Positions 54,920 through 63,060 of a DNA stretch of 64,000 nucleotides are shown here, in pieces. The stretch spans positions 1 through 64,000 of the forward strand of contig CAIJTF010000045.1 in assembly GCA_903823565.1 (NCBI GenBank), given 5' to 3'. Made by a program: the position numbers and the translations under genes. The stretch's first letter is position 1. Every line of letters starts with the position of its first letter. The stretch is from an uncultured Flavobacteriales bacterium. Lineage in GTDB: Bacteria; Bacteroidota; Bacteroidia; Flavobacteriales_D; Crocinitomicaceae. The notes below the pieces were generated by a model. It ran no database searches and had not been told where the DNA came from. It saw only the letters and a program-made list of their open reading frames with translations.

Positions 54920-55156
54920 TTACTTCGCGTTATTTTCGATGTAAGAAACAGCATCTCCCACCGTTTGGATGGTTTCTGCTTGCTCGTCAGGAATAGAAAT
55001 ACCAAATTGTTTTTCAAATTCCATGATAAGCTCAACCGTGTCTAATGAATCGGCACCAAGGTCATTGGTAAAGCTCGCTGCATCAGTCACTTCTGACTCT
55101 TCTACGTTTAATTTATCTACAATAATGGCAATCACTTTGTTTCTGATATCAGACAT
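54920..55156 (-). CDS. acpP: Acyl carrier protein
   Basis: 78-aa acidic protein. The phosphopantetheine attachment serine S37 lies in [11 protein letters not shown]. Length and charge are typical. First gene of the acpP-fabF-rnc cluster; it carries growing acyl chains used by FabF. Confidence 0.97.
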   Translation of the reverse strand: MSDIRNKVIAIIVDKLNVEESEVTDAASFTNDLGADSLDTVELIMEFEKQFGISIPDEQAETIQTVGDAVSYIENNAK

Positions 55157-55273
55157 CTTTAATTTTTTTAATGTTTAAGCCTGCAAAGAAAAAAACAAAC
55201 TTCTAAAAATCAAAATTATTCCCCATTATTTATCAACTAAATTTACATTAGGGGGTCAATGGTGAGTATTTTC

Positions 55274-55281
55274 TACTTTTG
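55274..55281 (+). promoter_or_regulatory. Candidate -7 box (TACTTTTG) for purN
   Basis: Exact TAnnTTTG match ending 5 nt before the GTG start at 55287, suggesting a leaderless transcript. Confidence 0.4.
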
Positions 55282-55286
55282 TTTCG

Positions 55287-55868
55287 GTGAACACACGAAT
55301 CAATCTCGCGATTTTTATTTCTGGGCAAGGGTCTAATGCCCGAAACCTTATTCGCCATTTCCATGAGCACGCGTTGGTAAACGTTTCGATGGTAATTAGT
55401 TCGCGGTCCAATGACGAGATGAAGGGTTTTTCGGAGCAATGGGGTTTACAATACGTTGAGATAGCCCCCTGGGATGAAGCCCTCGTTTTTCCGATGCTGG
55501 AAGAGGCAAACATTCACGCAATGGTGTTAGCAGGGTTCTTGCGCAAGATCACTCCGGACCTTATTTCTCGTTTTCCAGACAAAATCATAAACATTCACCC
55601 ATCGCTTTTACCAAAATATGGAGGGAAGGGGATGTATGGGCGTTTTGTACATGAAGCAGTTTTTCTCGCGAATGAAAAAGAAACAGGCATTACCGTTCAT
55701 TTCGTTAACGAGGCCTACGATGACGGCCAAGTTTTGCTACAAGCATCATGCGCAATAACACCAAAGGATTCCATTGAGGACATTGAAGAAAAGGTCAAGC
55801 AATTAGAGCAGCGCTTTTTTCCTGAAGCCGTGTCGCGGTTTTGCGCGGTATTACAAGGACGAGGATAA
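55287..55868 (+). CDS. purN: Phosphoribosylglycinamide formyltransferase PurN
   Basis: 193-aa folate-dependent transformylase, third step of purine synthesis. ISGQGSNARNLIRHF (phosphate-binding), HPSLLPKYGGKGMYG with the catalytic His, and TGITVHFVNEAYDDGQ with the catalytic Asp are present. The start is GTG at 55287, the only plausible initiation codon before the Rossmann motif. Its 3' end overlaps convergent kynU by 18 bp. Confidence 0.93.
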   Translation: MNTRINLAIFISGQGSNARNLIRHFHEHALVNVSMVISSRSNDEMKGFSEQWGLQYVEIAPWDEALVFPMLEEANIHAMVLAGFLRKITPDLISRFPDKIINIHPSLLPKYGGKGMYGRFVHEAVFLANEKETGITVHFVNEAYDDGQVLLQASCAITPKDSIEDIEEKVKQLEQRFFPEAVSRFCAVLQGRG

Positions 55869-57122
55869 GTATTGTCCGAACCAAAAGCAGTCTTCAAAGC
55901 CATTGTAAAGAGCTGTTGGTGCCACGCGAATAACGTTGGGCTCTCGCCAGTCCGCCACAACCCCCCGTTGGTTTAACGCATGAAACAAGGCTTTTCCGGC
56001 GCTTAGACATTTTATTGAAAGTTGCGCCCCTCGTTTTTTCGGGTCCTGTGGCGTAATAATTTCAAACAATGGGTTTTCCTTGGAGCTTGTACCGCAATTC
56101 TCAACAACAAAAGCCAAATAGGCCGTCAACAAATCTCTTTTTCTGCTTATTCGATCCATGGTGGCCTCCTCAAAAATTTCCAAAGCGGCTAGGTGGGCAG
56201 CCATTCCAAGGACGGGGGCATTGCTGAGCTGCCAACCCTCCGCGCCGGGTATCGGATCAAATCCAGGAGCCATGGAAAAGCGGCTTTCTTTATTGTGTCC
56301 CCACCATCCCGCCAAACGAGGAAGGTCTTTGGAGTGGGCGTGCCGTTCATGAACAAAAAAACCAGATACCCCTCCAGGAGATGAGTTCAGGTATTTATAG
56401 CCACACCATGCAGCAAAATCAGGTCCCCATTCATGAAGGTGTAATGCCACATTGCCGGCGGCATGAGCCAGATCAAAACCAACGACAGCCCCAACGGAAT
56501 GCCCGATGCGCGTTATTTCTTTCAGGTCGAAAAACTGACCAGTGTAGTAGTTTACGCCACCCCAAAGGACAAGGGCAAGCTCATCACCAAGGTCCAAAAT
56601 GCGCTCATAGATGTCCTCCTCTCTAATAAGTTCTTCTTGTGCTCTCGGGGAAACCCACACCAAGTGGTCTGCCGGGATGCCGTGTATTTTAAGTTGGGAC
56701 TCAAGGGCATACTGATCGCTTGGAAATGCTTTTGCTTCGCACAAAATTTTCGTCCGTGTGCCCCGGGGCCGATAGAAGGAGGCCATTAACAGATGCAAAT
56801 TCGTAGTTAGGCTATGGCTCGTACACACCTCCAAGGGTTTTGCCCCCACCAACTTTGCCACCATATTGGTCAGTGTTTCATGGTAAGAATACCAGGGTCG
56901 TTTGGCGTGAAAATGTCCCTCCACTCCGAGTCGGCCCCAGTCTTCAAGCTCCTGAAGGATAAAAGTTTTAGCGGTTTTAGGTTGAAGGCCCAGAGAGTTT
57001 CCTGTAAAATAAACCGGGTGTTCTGCGCTGGATTCTGGAAAAATGAAACGATCGCGAAAATCCCTCAAGGGGTCTTGGGCATCCATCGTTCGAGCAAATT
57101 CGAGGGTATTTTCAAAGTTCAT
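55851..57122 (-). CDS. kynU: Kynureninase
   Basis: 423-aa PLP enzyme cleaving kynurenine to anthranilate and alanine (or 3-hydroxykynurenine to 3-hydroxyanthranilate). The family motif YFTGNSLGLQPK near residue 38, TSHSLTTNLHLL, FDLAHAAGN, and the PLP lysine in WCGYKYLNSSPGG (about residue 235) are clear. No other tryptophan-to-NAD genes lie nearby, although the YbdL-like transaminase at 8 kb could act on the same substrate. Divergently transcribed from hemL, with overlapping promoter boxes. Confidence 0.94.
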   Translation of the reverse strand: MNFENTLEFARTMDAQDPLRDFRDRFIFPESSAEHPVYFTGNSLGLQPKTAKTFILQELEDWGRLGVEGHFHAKRPWYSYHETLTNMVAKLVGAKPLEVCTSHSLTTNLHLLMASFYRPRGTRTKILCEAKAFPSDQYALESQLKIHGIPADHLVWVSPRAQEELIREEDIYERILDLGDELALVLWGGVNYYTGQFFDLKEITRIGHSVGAVVGFDLAHAAGNVALHLHEWGPDFAAWCGYKYLNSSPGGVSGFFVHERHAHSKDLPRLAGWWGHNKESRFSMAPGFDPIPGAEGWQLSNAPVLGMAAHLAALEIFEEATMDRISRKRDLLTAYLAFVVENCGTSSKENPLFEIITPQDPKKRGAQLSIKCLSAGKALFHALNQRGVVADWREPNVIRVAPTALYNGFEDCFWFGQYLSSSL

Positions 57123-57137
57123 ACGATCCTTATTTCG

Positions 57138-57145
57138 TAATTTTG
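57138..57145 (+). promoter_or_regulatory. Candidate -7 box (TAATTTTG) for hemL
   Basis: Exact TAnnTTTG match, 17 nt before the hemL ATG at 57163. It lies back-to-back with the kynU box at 57148-57155 in a 40-bp spacer. Confidence 0.45.
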
Positions 57146-57147
57146 TA

Positions 57148-57155
57148 CAAAGATA
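57148..57155 (-). promoter_or_regulatory. Candidate -7 box (TATCTTTG) for kynU
   Basis: Minus-strand TAnnTTTG match 25 nt before the kynU ATG at 57122. The divergent hemL and kynU boxes are only 2 bp apart, so polymerase binding at one would hinder the other. Confidence 0.45.
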
Positions 57156-57162
57156 AACAAGA

Positions 57163-58464
57163 ATGCCTCAACGAAACAGAACCCAATCGGCTAAGTTATT
57201 TGATCAATCTACGCAGCTGTTCCCTGGTGGAGTCAATTCTCCGGTTAGGGCTTTCAAAAGCGTTGGCGGAACCCCTATTTTTATTGCAAAAGGTTCTGGA
57301 GCCTATCTTTGGGACGAGGACGGCAATCAATACATTGATTTTTGTAACAGTTGGGGTCCACTTATTCATGGACACGCTAACCCTCATGTCGAAGGCAGGA
57401 TTGTTGAAGCGCTAAGGAAGGGGGCTAGTTTTGGCGCACCTACACGCAACGAAAGCGCATTGGCGCACCTTATTAAAGACAACATTCCCTTTATTGGAAA
57501 AATGCGTTTTGTAAGTTCGGGTACGGAAGCGGTAATGTCGGCCCTTCGTCTTGCTCGAGGCTATACGGGCAAACCGAAAATTCTGAAATTCGAGGGTTGT
57601 TACCACGGCCATGTTGATTCAATGCTTGTTAAGGCCGGCAGCGGACTGATTACCTTTGGGTCTTCTTCGAGTGCAGGCGTAACGCAAGCCATGGCCTCAG
57701 ACACCTTGGTTTTACCACTAAACGATGTCGAAGCATTAACGAAAGCCTTTCAGGAATTTTCACAGGAGCTCGCAGCGGTAATTATTGAACCTGTACCCGC
57801 AAACAATGGTTTGCTTTTACAGGACTTGAGTTTTTTACAAACTTTGCGCGGATTGTGTTGGAAACACGGCGTGTTATTGATTTTTGATGAGGTTATTTCT
57901 GGTTTTCGAGTTGCCTTTGGCGGTGCAGCTGAATTATACGGCATCGAACCCGACATCGTAACCTATGGAAAAATTATTGGCGGAGGACTTCCGGTTGGGG
58001 CTTATGCTGCTTCTACCGAAATTATGGCCCAGGTTTCACCCGAAGGCCCGGTTTATCAGGCGGGAACGCTTTCTGGAAATCCTGTAGCAATGGCGGCGGG
58101 CATCGCCCAACTAGAATTGTGTTTGCGCCCAGACTTTTACAAAGAACTAGAGAGTAATACCCGCAGTTTTGTTTCAAGAGTGAACGCACATGCTACGGTT
58201 AAAAATTATCCTTTTGAATTGGTGTCCTTGGCCTCGATTTTTTGGTTGTCGTTTAACGGCAAAAAACACATTACCCAAGCGGAAGAAATAGATTCAGACA
58301 TGAGTGGCTTCAATTTTCTTCATGCCTTCCTTCTGGATCATGGGATTTATTTGGGCCCCAGTGGCTATGAAGTTGGTTTTATTTCTGCTGCGCACACCCA
58401 AGCCGATTTAGAACTGGCCGCGCAGTATTTTTGTATGGGATTAGATGCGTATTATGCCAAATAA
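57163..58464 (+). CDS. hemL: Glutamate-1-semialdehyde 2,1-aminomutase
   Basis: 433-aa PLP enzyme giving 5-aminolevulinate in the C5 heme route. The N-terminal FPGGVNSPVRAF and the active-site lysine K270 in VTYGKIIGGGLPVGAY are diagnostic, with GPVYQAGTLSGNPVAM near the end. Its 3' end overlaps the epimerase gene by 11 bp, which starts the carotenoid-associated group. Confidence 0.96.
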   Translation: MPQRNRTQSAKLFDQSTQLFPGGVNSPVRAFKSVGGTPIFIAKGSGAYLWDEDGNQYIDFCNSWGPLIHGHANPHVEGRIVEALRKGASFGAPTRNESALAHLIKDNIPFIGKMRFVSSGTEAVMSALRLARGYTGKPKILKFEGCYHGHVDSMLVKAGSGLITFGSSSSAGVTQAMASDTLVLPLNDVEALTKAFQEFSQELAAVIIEPVPANNGLLLQDLSFLQTLRGLCWKHGVLLIFDEVISGFRVAFGGAAELYGIEPDIVTYGKIIGGGLPVGAYAASTEIMAQVSPEGPVYQAGTLSGNPVAMAAGIAQLELCLRPDFYKELESNTRSFVSRVNAHATVKNYPFELVSLASIFWLSFNGKKHITQAEEIDSDMSGFNFLHAFLLDHGIYLGPSGYEVGFISAAHTQADLELAAQYFCMGLDAYYAK

Positions 58465-59464
58465 AACCTTGGTTTTAGGGGCTACGGGCTTATTGGGAAG
58501 CCATTTGCTTTGGGAATTAACACAAAAGGGGACTGTACTTGCGGGTTACCGAAATGAAAAGCGCATCGAGGACGTAAGAAAGCTTTTCCTGTTCTACGAC
58601 AAAACCATAGGCGAGCAGCGTTTCCAACAAATTGAGTGGAGAAGGATTGACATCCTTGATTTTTATGCCCTTGAAGAGGCTATTCGCGAAGCATCTCACG
58701 TTTATCATGCGGCCGCATTGGTTTCGTTTCACCGCATTGATTTTTATCGTTGCATCAAGCAAAATCGAGAAGGAACGGCCAACGTTGTTAACGCGTGTCT
58801 TGCGCATCCGGAGGTCAGGTTGTGCTACATTAGTTCTACGGCAGCCGTTGGAAAAACGCAAGAGGGATTCATTAATGAAGGCCATTTGTGGAAGTCTAGC
58901 GATAAAAACAGTGGTTATTCGGTATCCAAATTTGGAGCGGAAAAAGAGGTGTGGAGAGGAATGGAGGAGGGCCTCAACGCCGTTATAATTAACCCATGTA
59001 CGATAATCGGACCCGGGCGAGGGGAAGAGGGTTCCATGGAAATGTTCAATGTAGCACGGAAGGGCTTGCGCTTCTATTCTTCCGGATCCAACGCCACCGT
59101 TGACGCTAGGGATGTAGCCAGCGCGGCTATTTTTTTAATGAATAGTGGCATTCAACGGGAACGGTTTTTATGCATTGGGGAAAACAGAAGTTTCCGTTCA
59201 TTATTTACAGACATTGCTGAGTCCATGAATAAAACGGCCCCTAAAATCTATATCCCCCGAAGGCTTGCATTAGTAACGGCCTATTTAATCGAGACCATAG
59301 CGCTTATCCGGGGTAGAAGGCAAGGAATGACGATTGAATCCACCCGAGCGGCTTACAACTCCTTTGCCTACGACGACACAAAATTAAGGACGCTTCAAAA
59401 GAATCCGCGTTACCGATTAAAAGAGACTATTGAAAACGCTATTAAGGGAAGAATAATGCCATGA
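58454..59464 (+). CDS. NAD-dependent epimerase/dehydratase (extended SDR)
   Basis: 336-aa SDR. GATGLLGSHLLWEL (GxxGxxG) at the N-terminus, and the catalytic pair YSVSKFGAEKEV (YxxxK) near residue 155. Similar to dihydroflavonol-reductase-like or 3-beta-HSD-like epimerases that often flank terpenoid genes. Between hemL (overlap) and cruF (4-bp overlap), so part of the operon leading into carotenoid synthesis; substrate unknown. ATG at 58454 is preferred to 58445. Confidence 0.85.
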   Translation: MPNKTLVLGATGLLGSHLLWELTQKGTVLAGYRNEKRIEDVRKLFLFYDKTIGEQRFQQIEWRRIDILDFYALEEAIREASHVYHAAALVSFHRIDFYRCIKQNREGTANVVNACLAHPEVRLCYISSTAAVGKTQEGFINEGHLWKSSDKNSGYSVSKFGAEKEVWRGMEEGLNAVIINPCTIIGPGRGEEGSMEMFNVARKGLRFYSSGSNATVDARDVASAAIFLMNSGIQRERFLCIGENRSFRSLFTDIAESMNKTAPKIYIPRRLALVTAYLIETIALIRGRRQGMTIESTRAAYNSFAYDDTKLRTLQKNPRYRLKETIENAIKGRIMP

Positions 59465-60108
59465 AAGAAAGCACGAGGGTACTGATTTTAGTGGTATTAT
59501 ATTCTGTCGGGCTGATAGCCATGTATGTGCCGGCTTTGAAGCCGTGGTGTTTGCCCCTAACTCCCCTTAACCTTTTGATATCGTTTCTTTTTCTTTTACA
59601 GGCCTATCAATGGGAAAAACAGCTCGTCCTAAGTGCGCTATACGTTTTTATTTTGGGAATGGCTGCAGAGTGGATTGGTGTTCATGCCGGATGGTTGTTT
59701 GGAAGCTATCATTACGCGTCACATTTAGGGTTAAAAGCCGGCGGCGTACCGCTCATTATTGGTGTTAATTGGGCCATGTTAACGCTCTTAGCAGCGGGGG
59801 TATCTACGGCTTTGTCAAAAAACAAGGGATTGCGCATTTTATTTGGGGCATTGTTGATGACGGCCATGGATTATTTTATGGAGCCCGTTGCGATAAATCA
59901 TCAATTTTGGATTTGGGATAACGGAAAAATACCGCTTTTTAATTACGTTTCGTGGTTTTTTGTTTCGTTATTAACGCAGTGGGTGGTTTTCAAAAGAAAG
60001 GATGTTCCTTTGAACAACACTGCATTGGCATTGTTTATTTTAATAAATTTATTTTTTACTGTTCAATTTTTTGTCTTATGTTTTGGTGGGGACCTATCGT
60101 TTTACTAG
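59461..60108 (+). CDS. cruF: Carotenoid 1',2'-hydratase-like CruF
   Basis: 215-aa polytopic protein of the CruF/DUF422 family with about seven helices. The conserved blocks AEWIGVHAGWLFGSYHY, GVPLIIGVNWAM, MDYFMEPVAINHQFW and PLFNYVSWFF match. CruF adds water to the 1',2' double bond of the non-cyclised end of gamma-carotene in myxol/saproxanthin-type pathways. Overlaps the epimerase (4 bp) and crtZ (31 bp). Substrate assignment is by family. Confidence 0.85.
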   Translation: MKESTRVLILVVLYSVGLIAMYVPALKPWCLPLTPLNLLISFLFLLQAYQWEKQLVLSALYVFILGMAAEWIGVHAGWLFGSYHYASHLGLKAGGVPLIIGVNWAMLTLLAAGVSTALSKNKGLRILFGALLMTAMDYFMEPVAINHQFWIWDNGKIPLFNYVSWFFVSLLTQWVVFKRKDVPLNNTALALFILINLFFTVQFFVLCFGGDLSFY

Positions 60109-60557
60109 CTACTTTTTTTGGAATGGAATTCATGGCATGGTTCACCCATAAATTTGTTATGCATGGTTTCATGTGGTATTTTCATCGTGACCACCATCAA
60201 GTGGAGGCAGGGTTTTTTGAAAAAAACGATGTGTTTTTTCTAATCTATGCCATACCCTCCTGGCTTGGAATAATGTTGGGCATGATGTATAACGCGTATT
60301 TTTTTGTTTGGATGGGCTATGGCATCGCAGTATATGGTGTTGCTTATTTTTTGGTACACGACGTTTTTATTCACCGACGTTACCGGTTTATTAGGGAAAT
60401 CGATCACCCGTATTTTTATGCCATTCGTAAGGCGCACAAAGTTCATCATAAAAACCAAGACAAAGAGGAGGGCGCATGCTTTGGAATGTTGTTGGTCCCG
60501 CCCAAGTTTTACCGAGAAGCAAAAAAAGCTTACCGATTAAAAAGCCACCAAGCATGA
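60078..60557 (+). CDS. crtZ: Beta-carotene 3-hydroxylase CrtZ
   Basis: 159-aa membrane di-iron hydroxylase. The histidine motifs are HKFVMH (H24-H29), HRDHH (H36-H40), the HDVFIHRR segment, and KAHKVHH near the C-terminus. Start at ATG 60078 gives the usual short N-terminus; the frame opens earlier at 59952 inside cruF. Adds 3-hydroxyls to beta rings. Its stop overlaps crtYcd by 4 bp. Confidence 0.92.
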   Translation: MFWWGPIVLLATFFGMEFMAWFTHKFVMHGFMWYFHRDHHQVEAGFFEKNDVFFLIYAIPSWLGIMLGMMYNAYFFVWMGYGIAVYGVAYFLVHDVFIHRRYRFIREIDHPYFYAIRKAHKVHHKNQDKEEGACFGMLLVPPKFYREAKKAYRLKSHQA

Positions 60558-61246
60558 CCTATTATGGGTATATTCTATTGCTTTCATTTCTCGGCCCGCT
60601 GTGCCTAAGTTTTGATCGCAAAGTGGCATATTATCGAACGATACCCCATTTGTTTTTACCCTTACTTTTGGTTTCGGGTTTGTTTTTAGTTTGGGACCAT
60701 TGGTTTACTAGCCTTGGTGTCTGGGGATTCAACAAGGCCTACGTTTCCTCGGTATTTTTAGGGCGACTTCCATTAGAAGAGGTCTTGTTTTTTGTGGTAG
60801 TCCCTTACAACTGCCTTTTCATCTACCAAGTAGTAGGCGCGTATTTCAAGCCAAGTAATAACCGCCGGTTCAATGGCTGGTTTATGTTTCTTTTTGCCCT
60901 GCTTGGAGGGTTTTTGTACATTAAAAACCCAACGGGTTGGTACACGCTCACGGCGGTTTCCTTTGCCTTGTTTTTAATGTTCATTCTTCTTTATTATAAT
61001 CCCTCTTGGACTACCCACTTTATTATTGCCTTTTTAGTTTGTTTGGTGCCCTTTCTCGTTGTTAATGGTTTGTTGACCGGGGCGGCGACACCCGAACCCG
61101 TAGTCTGGTATAATCAACAATCCTTTTCAGGATGGCGAATGGCAACGATTCCCGTAGAAGATTTGTTCTATAATTTTGATTTGCTTTTGGGGTTCGTTGT
61201 TTTATTTAATGCACAAATGAAAAAAAAATCAGCCGCGTTTCGATAA
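60554..61246 (+). CDS. crtYcd: Lycopene cyclase, CrtYcd-type fused
   Basis: 230-aa membrane cyclase with two copies of the heterodimeric-type lycopene cyclase domain. The first carries RLPLEEVLFFVVVPYNC (E75-E76), the second PVEDLFYNFDLLLG near residue 205. In Bacteroidota the CrtYc and CrtYd parts are fused in one chain, as here. Cyclises lycopene ends to beta-ionone rings before CrtZ acts. ATG at 60554 overlaps the crtZ stop. The 3' end overlaps rfaE2 by 18 bp. Confidence 0.9.
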   Translation: MTYYGYILLLSFLGPLCLSFDRKVAYYRTIPHLFLPLLLVSGLFLVWDHWFTSLGVWGFNKAYVSSVFLGRLPLEEVLFFVVVPYNCLFIYQVVGAYFKPSNNRRFNGWFMFLFALLGGFLYIKNPTGWYTLTAVSFALFLMFILLYYNPSWTTHFIIAFLVCLVPFLVVNGLLTGAATPEPVVWYNQQSFSGWRMATIPVEDLFYNFDLLLGFVVLFNAQMKKKSAAFR

Positions 61247-61741
61247 AATAGCCGTGGTTGAAAACCCTTCAACCAACGGTATCGTGCAGGCCTTTCCTCC
61301 CCACTCGGCGGAATCCACACTCCCGACAATATAGCGCGGATCAGAGGGATTGCTTACGAGCGCATCGTAATCTCCCCCTTTTACAATCCAATCGGGTTTA
61401 ATCGCAAGGATGGTATTCAATGGTGTGGGCTCAGAAAAAAGCACAACGTAATCAACAAAACCTAGGGCCGCCAAAACTTTTGCCCGAGCCGATTCCGGGT
61501 TAATGGGGCGGTCTTCTCCTTTGCCCAAGGCGCGTACCGAAGGGTCATCGTTCAGCGCCACGAACAAGGTATCCCCAAGGCTTGCCGCTTGCGCCAAATA
61601 GGTAATGTGTCCAAGGTGAAGCACATCAAAACACCCATTGGTAAAAACAACTTTTCGGTTTTTAAGCCGGTTCATTTCTGCATATTGTGACGCCTGATGA
61701 AGCGATACTATTTTGGATTCTATGTGGCTTAATCGGCTCAC
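61229..61741 (-). CDS. rfaE2: D-glycero-beta-D-manno-heptose-1-phosphate adenylyltransferase-like (RfaE2/HldE C-domain)
   Basis: 170-aa nucleotidyltransferase of the cytidylyltransferase fold. [19 protein letters not shown] near residue 34 carries the HxGH motif; KGGDYDAL and [10 protein letters not shown] follow. It corresponds to the C-terminal half of HldE, which activates heptose-1-phosphate with ATP for LPS core; the kinase half is absent here. Start overlaps the panD stop by 4 bp, so it is probably co-transcribed with panD and panC. Confidence 0.88.
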   Translation of the reverse strand: MSRLSHIESKIVSLHQASQYAEMNRLKNRKVVFTNGCFDVLHLGHITYLAQAASLGDTLFVALNDDPSVRALGKGEDRPINPESARAKVLAALGFVDYVVLFSEPTPLNTILAIKPDWIVKGGDYDALVSNPSDPRYIVGSVDSAEWGGKACTIPLVEGFSTTAILSKRG

Positions 61742-62091
61742 GGAACCAACAAATTAGTGGGCTCATTAGGAAACACCAATGAAGGCTTAAACGTTTTTGC
61801 TTCTTCAAAATCCATGGTAGCATACCCAATAACAATAATGATGTCTCCCACCGCCACCTTTCTGGCTGCGGGACCATTTAAGCAAATCACTCCAGAATTC
61901 CTCGCGCCTTTTATCACATAGGTTTCAAGCCGTTCCCCATTGTTTATGTTAACTACTTGAACCCTTTCGCCCTCAATAAGGTTGGCTGCAATCATAAGTT
62001 GTTCGTCAATGGTAATGCTTCCAATGTAGTTAAGTTCTGCCTGGGTAACCGTAGCGCGATGTATTTTGGATTTTAGGACTTGAATTTGCAT
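61738..62091 (-). CDS. panD: Aspartate 1-decarboxylase
   Basis: 117-aa proenzyme making beta-alanine for pantothenate. The self-cleavage site is G24-S25 in NYIGSITID, giving the pyruvoyl group; [16 protein letters not shown] follows. ATG at 62091 ([11 protein letters not shown]) gives the family length; an upstream in-frame start at 62154 would lie inside panC. Acts with the adjacent panC. Confidence 0.95.
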   Translation of the reverse strand: MQIQVLKSKIHRATVTQAELNYIGSITIDEQLMIAANLIEGERVQVVNINNGERLETYVIKGARNSGVICLNGPAARKVAVGDIIIVIGYATMDFEEAKTFKPSLVFPNEPTNLLVP

Positions 62092-62125
62092 AGCGTTGCT
62101 GAGAAAAAAGCAAAAGTAATGTAAA

Positions 62126-62968
62126 TCAATCGTCCCACAATGGCAGATTATCAATTAAGCGAACCCCATGACAGGTGGCGGCGACACAGGCAATTGCAGA
62201 CGGACCAAAGGAATCCAGAGCGCTTAAGGTTTTAGCGTCCACAACGGCCAAATAATCCACCACCAACAAGGCTCGTGAGATTTCCTCAATCCCCTCGGAA
62301 ATAAGGTGTTCGGGAGAATGAAGGGCTTGTTTGTTTTTAAAATTCTTTAAAATCCGATAGAGCACAGCCGCGTCTTCTTGTTGACTTGGACTAAGCCTTT
62401 GGTTTCTGCTGCTCATCGCCAATCCACTGGCTTCTCTTCGGGTTTCACAGGCTACGACGGATACGGGAAGCCCTAGGTTATGAATCATGTTTTTTATAAT
62501 CAAAACTTGTTGAAAATCTTTTAACCCAAGAAACAGGTGGGTAGGATTAATGTGGTCCAATAAGGCATAAACCACTTCAACCACCCCCCGAAAATGCCCG
62601 GGCCTTGAGGCGCCCTCCAACACCGAGTCGAGCCCATGCAAATCAACCGTTGCTGCAGGGTTGGTTTCTGAAAAAAGCGCAGCGTAGTTTGGTAGATAAA
62701 CAGTGTCCACTCCCAGCTTCTCCAATAGCCGTAAATCTGATTCCACCTGCCTCGGATAACAATCGTAATCTTCAGAATTATTGAACTGTTTTGGGTTAAC
62801 AAAAATACTAACAACCGTGTAGTCACAAGTCGATAGGGCCTTTTCAACCAATGAAAAATGTCCTTCATGCAGGGCCCCCATAGTGGGAACAAACCCTAAT
62901 GAACCACTTCTATTGCGGGTTGGATCAATAGCATCGTTGAGTTCTAACCGGCTGTAAATCGTTTGCAC
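62126..62968 (-). CDS. panC: Pantoate-beta-alanine ligase
   Basis: 280-aa ligase joining pantoate and beta-alanine with [15 protein letters not shown] carries the HxGH motif (H34, H37); [17 protein letters not shown] and the MSSRNQRL loop (KMSKS-like) are in place. The start codon is GTG at 62968; a TAGCTTTG box lies 19 nt upstream. Downstream panD begins 34 bp after the stop, and rfaE2 follows. Divergent from the GT5-like gene. Confidence 0.95.
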   Translation of the reverse strand: MQTIYSRLELNDAIDPTRNRSGSLGFVPTMGALHEGHFSLVEKALSTCDYTVVSIFVNPKQFNNSEDYDCYPRQVESDLRLLEKLGVDTVYLPNYAALFSETNPAATVDLHGLDSVLEGASRPGHFRGVVEVVYALLDHINPTHLFLGLKDFQQVLIIKNMIHNLGLPVSVVACETRREASGLAMSSRNQRLSPSQQEDAAVLYRILKNFKNKQALHSPEHLISEGIEEISRALLVVDYLAVVDAKTLSALDSFGPSAIACVAATCHGVRLIDNLPLWDD

Positions 62969-62987
62969 GCTATAATCGTTAAGGCAA

Positions 62988-62995
62988 CAAAGCTA
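62988..62995 (-). promoter_or_regulatory. Candidate -7 box (TAGCTTTG) for panC
   Basis: Minus-strand TAnnTTTG match 19 nt before the GTG start at 62968. Confidence 0.45.
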
Positions 62996-63026
62996 TTCGT
63001 TTTTAGGAACTTTCATATGTTTTCCG

Positions 63027-63034
63027 TAACTTTG
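63027..63034 (+). promoter_or_regulatory. Candidate -7 box (TAACTTTG) for the GT5-like gene
   Basis: Exact TAnnTTTG match, 26 nt before the ATG at 63061. With the panC box it makes a divergent promoter pair. Confidence 0.5.
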
Positions 63035-63060
63035 CTCTCCTTTAAAAGCGAAAAAGCTCG

